Below, one piece after another: positions 1 to 6,582 of a DNA stretch of 7,021 bases (its first letter is position 1; every line of letters begins with the position of its first letter). A program made the translations under genes and the position numbers. The stretch is from Akkermansiaceae bacterium. Its GTDB lineage: Bacteria; Verrucomicrobiota; Verrucomicrobiia; Verrucomicrobiales; Akkermansiaceae. A model generated the notes under the pieces. It searched no databases and had not been told where the DNA came from. It saw only the letters and a program-made list of their open reading frames with translations. The stretch spans positions 1-7,021 of the forward strand of contig JALZUH010000052.1 in assembly GCA_023301645.1 (NCBI GenBank), given 5' to 3'.

Positions 1-3000
1 TACAGTTGCTCGCTTTCCAGCGCCGCTTTGCAGGTGGATTTCTACGGGAGTTTTACCGGGGTGATGGCTGAGGGCTTCGCGGATTTTTTCTAGGTCATCG
101 TTATTATTTCGAGCAATCCAGAGCGTGAGGCCTACGGCACCATTTGCGGTGGCTTTTTTGGCTTTGAGCTCTTTGATGCCTGCACCTGTGAGTCTGAGAC
201 TTTCAGTTCGTTCGTCGACTTGCACGTTGGCCTTGAAGCGGATCACACTTCCCGACATGAGCAAGCCTTCGTCTCGGGCTGGGGTGTAGCTTTCTGACCA
301 GCAGACGACTTCGCAGCTTCCTGTGAAGTCTTCGATGTGTAGCACGCCGAAGGGCTTGCCTTTCTTAGTGACCTTGTGCTCGACGTGTCGCACCATACCT
401 GCGAAGTCGTAGCGGGCACGTTTATCACTGGTGTCGAGCTCGTCCATGAGCCCGATTCTTTTGAAGCGATCTGAGTCGATAACTCCTCGGTATTTATCGA
501 GGGGATGACCACTGGTGTAGCAGCCGAGTAGCTCTTTCTCATTGGCTAGTCGCTCGTCTTTACTCCATTCGCTGATATCTTGGACAGCTGAGGCTGATTG
601 CTGCGGTTCTGGTGCGGCTCCTGCAAAGCCCATGGTGTCAAAGAGCGAGTCTTGGCCTTGGGCGCGATCACGCTGTGCGGAGCTTGCCGATGCGACGACT
701 TGCTCGACTCGGGCGAACATGCCTGCGCGGGTTTCACCCGTCCAGTCGAGCGCGCCGGCTTTGATCAGATTTTCGAGTATGCGTTTGTTAATGCTTTTGG
801 AGTCGAGTCTGTTGGATAGATCATCGAGGCTTTTAAACTCGCCATTTTCAACGCGATCGGCAACGGAGGTTTCCATGGCGGCTTCTCCTACGTTTTTAAT
901 CGCAGCGAGTCCGTAGCGGATGCCCATCTTACCCGATGACATCATTTCTGGGGCGAAGCGGGTCTGTGATTTATTAATGTCGGGTGGTAGGATTTCGATA
1001 TCCATACGCTGACATTCTGAGACGAAAATACCGAGTTTATCGGTGTTGTTGAGCTCGTTGGAGAGGAGTCCTGAGAGGAATTCGACGGGGTGATTTGCCT
1101 TGAGGTATGCTGTCCAGTAGGAGATGTGGCCGTAGCAGGCAGAGTGGGATTTATTAAATCCATAGCCAGCAAAGCCTGCTATCTTGTCGAAGATCTTGTT
1201 CGCTAGTGGCGCGTCGATGTCATTGGTCTCTTTGGCACCAGCTACGAAGATCTCGCGCTGCTTTGCCATTTCTGAAGGCTTCTTCTTACCCATCGCTCGA
1301 CGAAGAATATCGGCTCCACCTAGTGTGTATCCAGCGAGCATCTTGGCGGCATTCTGCACCTGCTCCTGATAGATCATCACGCCATAGGTGTTACCACAGA
1401 TTTCTTCGAGTAGGGGGTGCTCGTAGACGACGGGGGTGACACCTTTTTTAACGGCGATCATCTGATCGATGTAGTCCATCGCTCCCGGTCGGTAGAGGGC
1501 GAGGAGGTCAATGATGTCGTCGATTTTATCGATACCGTATTTACGGCAGGTTTCGACCATTCCGCCTGATTCCAGCTGAAAGACGCCCATGGTTTCACCA
1601 CGATTGAGTAGATCGAGGGTGGGCTTATCTTCGAGGGATATCTTATAAATATCGAAGTCTGGGATGTGCTTTCGGATGTGATTAATAGCATCTTGAATCA
1701 CCGTGAGGTTCTTCAGCCCTAGGAAGTCCATCTTCAGCAGACCGACTTCGGTGATGGCATTCATGTCACACTGGGTGACGACCTCACCTTCGTTTCCTCT
1801 GGTCAGGGCGCAGTGCTCGGCTAGGTCGCCATCTCCGATCACTACACCCGCTGCGTGGACACCTGTGTTCCTATTGAGACCTTCGAGGGTGGTGGCGTAG
1901 CTCCAGAGTTCCTGCCATGTGCTGCTGTTTTCGATGATGTCTCGTAGCTCTTGCTTCTCGTCATATTCTTCCTTGAGCTTCACCCCGGGCTTGGTTTCGA
2001 TCATCTTGGCAAGCATGTCAGCGTCACCGTAGCTAATGCCCATGACTCGGGAGACGTCACGGATGACACTTTTTGCGCCTAGTGTTCCGTAGGTGATGAT
2101 GTGAGAGACACTGCGGTCACCGTATTTTTCTCGCACGTATTGGATCACTTCGACTCGGCGGCTCTGGCAGAAGTCGATGTCTACGTCGGGTGGGCTGACT
2201 CGTTCAGGGTTAAGAAATCGCTCAAAGAGTAGCCCGAATCGCATCGGGCAAATATCGGTAATACCCATGGTATAGGCCACTAGCGAGCCTGCGGCAGATC
2301 CTCGACCTGGCCCTACGGGGATATCTTGGTCACGCCCCCACTGGATAAAGTCGGCGGTAATGAGGAAGTAGGATGCGAATCCGAGGTCGTTGATGGTGCC
2401 GATCTCGTAGTCGAGTCGATCATCGAGGACTTTCTGCATTTCCTCTACTGAGATTTTTTCTAGCTCGGCGAGCTCTTCTAGTCGGCCTTCTGCGTAGCGG
2501 TCAGCTAGACCTTCGAAGCATACTTTTCGGAAGTATTCTTCGCGCGGGCTACCATCTGGGGAGTCGAACTGTGGGTATTTCTCAGAGCTGGTAGGGTCTA
2601 GCTTCAGCACGACATTACACTTCTCAGCAATCTCTAGGGTGTGGTCGCAGGCACCGGGAAACTCTGCATAGAGCTCTCGCATTTCCGCTTCTGTTTTGAA
2701 GTAGTGCTGGTCAGGGTAGCGGATGCGGTTCTCATCGAGGAGGAGTCGACTTTGGCCGATACAGATCAATACGTCATGCGCCTCTGCGTCGTCGGCATTG
2801 AGGTAGTGCACGTCATTGGTGGCGACGAGCTTCACTCCTAGCTCTTCTGAGATTTGCTTAAGCTGGCTATTGAGCGCCTGCTGCTGCTCTAGCCCTTGGT
2901 CATTGAGCTCTAGGTAGAAGTCTTCTGTTCCGAATATTTCTAGCAGTCCTTTGACCTCTGCGACGGCTCCACCGTAGTCGTTTGCGTGCAGCCATTCGTT

Positions 3001-3453
3001 AACGGCTCCATTGATACAGCCACTGAGACAGATAATGCCTTCGGAGAATTTGGCGAGATTTTCACGGTCGATGCGGGGCTCTCCGAGGTATTCGCCTTCT
3101 AGGTGGCCTACTGAGACAAGCTTCACGAGGTTCTTCCAGCCTGTCTCGTCTTTGGCGAGTAGGGTGAGGTGGCTTGAATTCTGCCTACCTGGGGTCTCCT
3201 TCTTATCGTTTAGCGAAGTGGGTGCTAAATAAATCTCACAGCCGAGAATGGGCTTCACCCCTGCGGATTCTGCTGCTTGGTAGAACTCCACTGCTGCGTA
3301 GAGATTACCGTGATCTGTCATCGCGACAGCTGGCATGCCTAGCTCGGCGGCGCGAGCTACGAGAGCTTTCGTGCGCACAGTGGAGTCCAGCGTGGAATAC
3401 TCAGTGTGGACGTGAAGGTGGACGAAATTCGATGATGGTGAGGAATCTGACAT
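1..3453 (-). CDS. dnaE: DNA polymerase III alpha subunit, DnaE type (3' end cut by window edge)
   Basis: This is the catalytic subunit of the replicative DNA polymerase III holoenzyme. It extends DNA in the cytoplasm together with the beta clamp and clamp loader. I translated 1151 uninterrupted codons. Usual DnaE length is about 1150-1200, so only a short C-terminal piece is missing. The N-terminal PHP domain (about residues 8-270) shows HLHVHTEYS at 12-20, TDHGN at 46-50, GCE at 71-73 and NDVHY at 213-217. The palm holds GPGRGSAAGS at 381-390, the acidic PDVDIDF motif with D423, D425 and D427, and KMDFLGLK with D576. These correspond to the polymerase aspartates. A helix-hairpin-helix region lies near 845-915 (IKNVG at 852-856), a clamp-binding motif QDSLF at 934-938, and an OB fold from about 1016. 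No DEDD exonuclease domain is inserted, which excludes PolC. The ATG at 3453 is the only ATG before an in-frame upstream TAG. A GGGG stretch lies a few bases upstream, but no clear Shine-Dalgarno sequence. The gene is divergent from the transporter. Confidence 0.97.
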   Translation of the reverse strand, partial: MSDSSPSSNFVHLHVHTEYSTLDSTVRTKALVARAAELGMPAVAMTDHGNLYAAVEFYQAAESAGVKPILGCEIYLAPTSLNDKKETPGRQNSSHLTLLAKDETGWKNLVKLVSVGHLEGEYLGEPRIDRENLAKFSEGIICLSGCINGAVNEWLHANDYGGAVAEVKGLLEIFGTEDFYLELNDQGLEQQQALNSQLKQISEELGVKLVATNDVHYLNADDAEAHDVLICIGQSRLLLDENRIRYPDQHYFKTEAEMRELYAEFPGACDHTLEIAEKCNVVLKLDPTSSEKYPQFDSPDGSPREEYFRKVCFEGLADRYAEGRLEELAELEKISVEEMQKVLDDRLDYEIGTINDLGFASYFLITADFIQWGRDQDIPVGPGRGSAAGSLVAYTMGITDICPMRFGLLFERFLNPERVSPPDVDIDFCQSRRVEVIQYVREKYGDRSVSHIITYGTLGAKSVIRDVSRVMGISYGDADMLAKMIETKPGVKLKEEYDEKQELRDIIENSSTWQELWSYATTLEGLNRNTGVHAAGVVIGDGDLAEHCALTRGNEGEVVTQCDMNAITEVGLLKMDFLGLKNLTVIQDAINHIRKHIPDFDIYKISLEDKPTLDLLNRGETMGVFQLESGGMVETCRKYGIDKIDDIIDLLALYRPGAMDYIDQMIAVKKGVTPVVYEHPLLEEICGNTYGVMIYQEQVQNAAKMLAGYTLGGADILRRAMGKKKPSEMAKQREIFVAGAKETNDIDAPLANKIFDKIAGFAGYGFNKSHSACYGHISYWTAYLKANHPVEFLSGLLSNELNNTDKLGIFVSECQRMDIEILPPDINKSQTRFAPEMMSSGKMGIRYGLAAIKNVGEAAMETSVADRVENGEFKSLDDLSNRLDSKSINKRILENLIKAGALDWTGETRAGMFARVEQVVASASSAQRDRAQGQDSLFDTMGFAGAAPEPQQSASAVQDISEWSKDERLANEKELLGCYTSGHPLDKYRGVIDSDRFKRIGLMDELDTSDKRARYDFAGMVRHVEHKVTKKGKPFGVLHIEDFTGSCEVVCWSESYTPARDEGLLMSGSVIRFKANVQVDERTESLRLTGAGIKELKAKKATANGAVGLTLWIARNNNDDLEKIREALSHHPGKTPVEIHLQSGAGKRATV

Positions 3454-3546
3454 GGAGCGACCCCACTCTATAAAATGCAGCTCACTTGGCAATCTCTAGC
3501 TCGCAATTTTTCATCCCTGTTCTTACTCAACGTTTCTTCACGCCCT

Positions 3547-3575
3547 ATCCTACTAAGATGCATGGTCAGCGTCAG
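3547..3575 (-). promoter_or_regulatory. Possible sigma70-type promoter for dnaE
   Basis: Read on the minus strand, CTGACG (3575-3570) is followed after 17 bases by TAGGAT (3552-3547). This resembles -35 and -10 elements with ideal spacing. It would give a leader of roughly 85-90 bases before the dnaE ATG. Both boxes deviate from consensus. A second AT-rich candidate -10 (TATAGA, about 3465-3470) lies closer to the start but has no good -35. The 184-bp spacer must also hold the promoter of the divergent transporter, for which I found no convincing pair of boxes. Confidence 0.25.
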
Positions 3576-3637
3576 GTGATATTATTTTATGGGTTATGCT
3601 TTACTCTCTCTACTGTGGGATTTTTAGTGCCTATGAC

Positions 3638-4558
3638 ATGCCTTTTATTAGAATTCTATTACTCGCTGCACTCACGATGACTGCTTTTGCGGGAAATTCC
3701 ATTCTGTGCAGGCTGGCACTTCAGGATGGCGGGATCGATGCGGCGAGCTTCACGCTCATTCGTCTGATCTCTGGCACGATTACCCTAGTCGTGATTGTTT
3801 ACTGCCAGAGTGCCAAGAGTCGCGATGCTCAAATAGGCCCCATCACTCAGGTGGCCTTCAAAGGGGATTGGTTTTCAGGCTTTGCTTTGTTTACCTACGC
3901 TGCGGGGTTCTCGCTGGCTTACACTATTTTACCAGCAGCTACTGGAGCGCTCATCCTCTTCGGGGCAGCTCAGGCGACGATGATTTCATTCGGATTCATC
4001 AAAGGCGAACGCCTCTCTCGGCTGCAGTCTCTGGGGCTGATCATTGCTCTATTGGGCTTCATCGGGCTACTGCTCCCTGGTCTCGCAGCGCCTCCCTTGA
4101 AGGGGGCGGCTCTAATGATCATTGCGGGACTGGCTTGGGGGATATACTCCATCAGGGGGAAAACAAGAAAGCAGGAACAGGATCATAACAGATCTGGCGA
4201 CGCCCATCCGGCGATCACTATGACAGCAGGTAACTTTCTACGTGCTTGTTTATTTGCTTCGGCATTAAGCGCTGCATTACTTAGTCACTTCCACGTCGAT
4301 GGCATGGGCATTCTCTATAGTATTAGCTCAGGTGCTATCGCCTCCGCCATGGGATATAGCCTTTGGTATACTCTACTGCCGTATTTGAAGTCCACGCACG
4401 CTGCCGTTATTCAGTTAAGCGTGCCTGCCATCGCGGCTCTTGGCGGGGCTGCTTTTTTAGGTGAGGCCATCACGCTACCCTTCATGCTAGCTGCTATCAC
4501 TATTTTAGGAGGTATCGCATTGGTCTTCACCACTAAAAAAGTGTCGTCCAACAAGTAG
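3638..4558 (+). CDS. EamA/DMT-family inner-membrane transporter
   Basis: The product is a 306-residue hydrophobic protein of the drug/metabolite transporter superfamily. It has two EamA repeats and about ten predicted helices, near 4-27, 33-55, 78-96, 98-118, 128-147, 155-173, 195-215, 223-245, 253-274 and 279-298. Recognisable stretches are AFAGNSILCRLAL (16-28) and AASFTLIRLISG (35-46) in the first repeat, and AMGYSLWYTLLPYL (237-250) with PAIAALGGAAFLGE (263-276) in the second. The loop after helix 6 is short, polar and charged (about 174-190). Family members export amino acids, metabolites or drugs, but the substrate cannot be read from sequence. I chose the ATG at 3638 because it opens directly on the first helix with MPFIRILLLAAL, as relatives do. 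An in-frame ATG at 3596 would add 14 residues of no family character. Neither start has a good Shine-Dalgarno sequence; an AGGTGA at 3574 is too far from either. The gene is divergent from dnaE and followed by a hairpin, so it is probably monocistronic. Confidence 0.9.
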   Translation: MPFIRILLLAALTMTAFAGNSILCRLALQDGGIDAASFTLIRLISGTITLVVIVYCQSAKSRDAQIGPITQVAFKGDWFSGFALFTYAAGFSLAYTILPAATGALILFGAAQATMISFGFIKGERLSRLQSLGLIIALLGFIGLLLPGLAAPPLKGAALMIIAGLAWGIYSIRGKTRKQEQDHNRSGDAHPAITMTAGNFLRACLFASALSAALLSHFHVDGMGILYSISSGAIASAMGYSLWYTLLPYLKSTHAAVIQLSVPAIAALGGAAFLGEAITLPFMLAAITILGGIALVFTTKKVSSNK

Positions 4559-4590
4559 ACCCAATGCCCAATTTGCGATTAATTCAAACT

Positions 4591-4610
4591 AAGCCACGCG
4601 GGCTTTTATT
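4591..4610 (+). terminator. Weak intrinsic terminator after the transporter gene
   Basis: AAGCC (4591-4595) and GGCTT (4601-4605) form a 5-bp stem around a 5-base loop, followed by a T-rich tail, TTTTATT (4604-4610). It begins 32 bases after the transporter stop codon, a normal place for a terminator. The stem is short, so termination may be partial. Confidence 0.45.
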
Positions 4611-4633
4611 CGCTTTACCTCGGTGTTGATTCC

Positions 4634-4664
4634 TTGCTACAAAACGGCTGTATCCTGCTAAAAT
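4634..4664 (+). promoter_or_regulatory. Possible extended -10 promoter, upstream alternative
   Basis: TGCTAAAAT (4656-4664) fits an extended -10 element (TGnTAAAAT). TTGCTA (4634-4639) is a loose -35 with a long 19-base spacer. If used, it would give a leader of about 100 bases for the lipoprotein gene. I rank it below the closer candidate at 4709-4736. Confidence 0.2.
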
Positions 4665-4708
4665 CAAGCCAGTATCAATCCCCCATAAGGATAACTTAGC
4701 CAGCCTTA

Positions 4709-4736
4709 TTGAACATATTATATATTAGCCTATCAT
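4709..4736 (+). promoter_or_regulatory. Likely sigma70-type promoter of the EEP lipoprotein gene
   Basis: TTGAAC (4709-4714) is followed after 16 bases by TATCAT (4731-4736), and the spacer is AT-rich. A transcript would start near 4743, leaving a leader of about 27 bases before the ATG at 4770. Together with the terminator-like hairpin at 4591-4610, this suggests the lipoprotein gene is transcribed independently of the transporter. Confidence 0.4.
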
Positions 4737-4748
4737 TACTCAAGTAAT
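4735..4748. repeat. Short palindrome over the -10/+1 region, possible operator
   Basis: ATTACT (4735-4740) and AGTAAT (4743-4748) are perfect inverted 6-base arms separated by CA. The palindrome begins inside the candidate -10 box and covers the predicted transcription start, a typical location for a repressor site. With only 2 bases between the arms it is unlikely to form a stable RNA hairpin. No regulator gene is present in the window to pair with it, so an operator role is inference. Confidence 0.3.
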
Positions 4749-4769
4749 AACAAATCATCTCACACCACT

Positions 4770-6416
4770 ATGAAACTTATTAAACGATGCCTTCCACTGA
4801 TCGCCTTGGCAGGCTTGGTTTCCTGCCAAAGCCTCTCTGATCTCAGAAACTCTAATAATCAGATCATTACTCAGACACCTAGTGGTGAGACGAAAACGGT
4901 GAATTTCGTCAGGAAATCTTCACCTGACCTCCTCTCCTACAAAGAACTTCGCAGCCTAGCTGAAAACCCTAACCCGACAGGCAAGCTAGCTGAGAAATAT
5001 AATAAGCTCCTCACCACGCCCTACATCGATAATAGCGTCTACTTTCGCTCAGGCTTACCAGAAACATCGATACACCCACAGCTAGGTAAATCTATCCGCC
5101 TTAGCACCTGGAACATCGAGAAATCTATCCGTGCCTATGAGGCAGGGAAAATGCTCACCTCTGAGTCTGTATTCACAGATGGATTGAGAGAAAAGATTAA
5201 GAGCGAGCCAAACGCATATAGCGAAGCTGTTCGTCAACGCGCGGCTCTTGCTGCATCAGACATCTTGCTACTCCAAGAAATGGATATCGGTCACTGCCGT
5301 AGCGGTTACCTCTTTGCGGCTAAGCACCTAGCCCAGAAGCTCAAAATGAACTTTGTCTACGCGCCACAGCAGCTCGAAATTGACCCTGTCCACCTCGGAC
5401 TTGATCACATCAAATTTGATAATGGCGATGTCGATCAAATGGCTTGTCGTGCATTACTGGGTAATTCATCGACCTACAAAGGTGTCTTTGGTGTCGCCGT
5501 GCTATCGCGCTACCCAATTAAGAATGTGGAACTCTTTCAGCTAAAAACAAAACCATACGACTGGTATGACGGAGAGATTCAAAAGCCTGACTTCCTTGAA
5601 AAAGGGCGACGTAAAGGCAGCGAGGCCCTCTTTAAGTTTCAACCTATCCGCGAGGTCAAAGTGGGAGGTCGTTCGTTCACACGGGTAGACTTACATGTTC
5701 CCGGTGTTCCTTTCGAGACAGTTACGATCATTAACATCCACCTTGAAATCAAGGCGTCTCCTGATGATAGACGCAAGCAGGTGAAAGAAATCCTCAGCTA
5801 CATGAAAGACATCAAAAACCCCGTCGTCATGGCAGGTGACTTTAATAGCTCATCTACAGATGTCAGATCTACTTCGGTAGGCCGATTCTCAAAGAAAACC
5901 GTCACTGACCCAACCAAGCTACTCGGCATCGGCCTCTTTGCAGCAAACATCACTGGTGCAAATCAGCTAAGAACGATCGTTAACGGCTACAAGAACTTAC
6001 GTGACCCTCTGGCCTGGAGTATCCCTGTCATCCTCCCCAATAAGACCAAAGCGCTCTTCTCAACCATTGAGAACTTCCGCTTCGCTGACGGTGGCGCCTT
6101 TGACTTCCGTGGTGATAAGTCACGCTCTATAAATGGTAACAGCGGTGAGCTATCAAATGCTAACCAACGCCACACTGGCAGAGGCTTCACCTTTACCTAC
6201 TCTGTGCCTCGCTCCATCGGAGTGATCGGCTGTGAGCGCCTTGACTGGATCTTTGTTAAGTCATTCCTAACCTCACCTAAGCAGAGAAATGGCAGCTACC
6301 GACTGGCCCCACACTTTGGTGAAACTCTCGGCTTGATCAACCTTTCCTCTGAAGACGCTTACTCTGACCACCACCCTATCACAACGGTGCTCCCACTTGA
6401 GGAACCTAAGCTCTAA
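4770..6416 (+). CDS. Large endonuclease/exonuclease/phosphatase (EEP)-family lipoprotein
   Basis: The product is 548 residues. It begins with a lipoprotein signal peptide: MKLIKR, a hydrophobic core, and lipobox LVSC with the modifiable cysteine at C19. It is therefore probably membrane-anchored on the periplasmic or outer side. The EEP (DNase I-like) fold follows, with its metal and catalytic motifs in order: STWNIE (112-117, N115), LLLQEMD (167-172, E170), VAVLSRYPI (242-250), NIHLE (322-326, H324), AGDFNS (355-360, D357 and N359), LDWIF (491-495) and SDHHP (532-536, D533 and H534). All key residues are present, so it is probably an active metal-dependent phosphodiesterase or phosphatase. 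DNA, RNA, phospholipid and phosphoinositide substrates all occur in this superfamily, and the sequence does not decide among them. Compared with a core of about 250-300 residues it carries extra material near 20-108, 118-160 and 362-480. The ATG is fixed by the signal peptide, with no Shine-Dalgarno sequence before it. A strong terminator follows, and the next gene is convergent. Confidence 0.9.
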   Translation: MKLIKRCLPLIALAGLVSCQSLSDLRNSNNQIITQTPSGETKTVNFVRKSSPDLLSYKELRSLAENPNPTGKLAEKYNKLLTTPYIDNSVYFRSGLPETSIHPQLGKSIRLSTWNIEKSIRAYEAGKMLTSESVFTDGLREKIKSEPNAYSEAVRQRAALAASDILLLQEMDIGHCRSGYLFAAKHLAQKLKMNFVYAPQQLEIDPVHLGLDHIKFDNGDVDQMACRALLGNSSTYKGVFGVAVLSRYPIKNVELFQLKTKPYDWYDGEIQKPDFLEKGRRKGSEALFKFQPIREVKVGGRSFTRVDLHVPGVPFETVTIINIHLEIKASPDDRRKQVKEILSYMKDIKNPVVMAGDFNSSSTDVRSTSVGRFSKKTVTDPTKLLGIGLFAANITGANQLRTIVNGYKNLRDPLAWSIPVILPNKTKALFSTIENFRFADGGAFDFRGDKSRSINGNSGELSNANQRHTGRGFTFTYSVPRSIGVIGCERLDWIFVKSFLTSPKQRNGSYRLAPHFGETLGLINLSSEDAYSDHHPITTVLPLEEPKL

Positions 6417-6432
6417 TCCCAGACTCAACGTC

Positions 6433-6462
6433 AGCTTTAGTAAAGCTCCAATCTACTGGAGC
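6433..6462 (+). repeat. Two overlapping small hairpins in the 3' untranslated region
   Basis: AGCTTT (6433-6438) pairs with AAAGCT (6442-6447) around the loop AGT. GCTCCA (6445-6450) pairs with TGGAGC (6457-6462) around a 6-base loop. The two stems share the bases GCT at 6445-6447, so they cannot both form completely. Neither has a T tail. They sit between the lipoprotein stop codon and the strong terminator and may protect the mRNA end, although no function is shown. Confidence 0.4.
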
Positions 6463-6480
6463 AATAAACTAAACACGAAT

Positions 6481-6513
6481 AAGGCCGATCCTAAGTATAG
6501 GGTCGGCCTTTTT
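6481..6513 (+). terminator. Strong intrinsic terminator of the EEP lipoprotein gene
   Basis: Thirteen-base arms (6481-6493 and 6498-6510) pair with a single T-G wobble around the loop AGTA. The stem contains GGCCGA paired with TCGGCC and is followed by a run of five T (6509-6513). It starts 64 bases after the stop codon. Because the next gene is convergent, the same stem could also stop transcription arriving on the minus strand. On that strand the tail after the stem is only TTATT, so the main direction is plus. Confidence 0.9.
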
Positions 6514-6582
6514 GATAGGTTAGGATCAAAGAATTTCATCAAACTCCTCATAGATCCTTCACGAGAGTCACTCCCTTTGAGC

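Noticed and set aside
542..916. Plus-strand open frame of about 124 codons
   Set aside because: It lies entirely antisense to dnaE, which has family motifs throughout, and its serine- and alanine-rich translation matches no family. The other open frames on either strand within 1-3453, apart from dnaE itself, are shadows for the same reason.
3596..3637. Upstream ATG giving a 14-residue longer transporter
   Set aside because: The extra residues precede the conserved family N-terminus and there is no well-placed ribosome site, so the ATG at 3638 fits better.
3706..4188. Plus-strand open frame of 160 codons within the transporter gene
   Set aside because: It is in another frame of the EamA coding region, and its translation is rich in Ser, His, Trp and Arg with no domain character, while the overlapping frame has clear EamA motifs.
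6511..6530. Inverted repeat TTTGAT / ATCAAA just after the terminator
   Set aside because: The stem is 6 bp, AT-rich, has an 8-base loop and lacks a T tail on either strand, so it is not supported as a terminator for the convergent gene.
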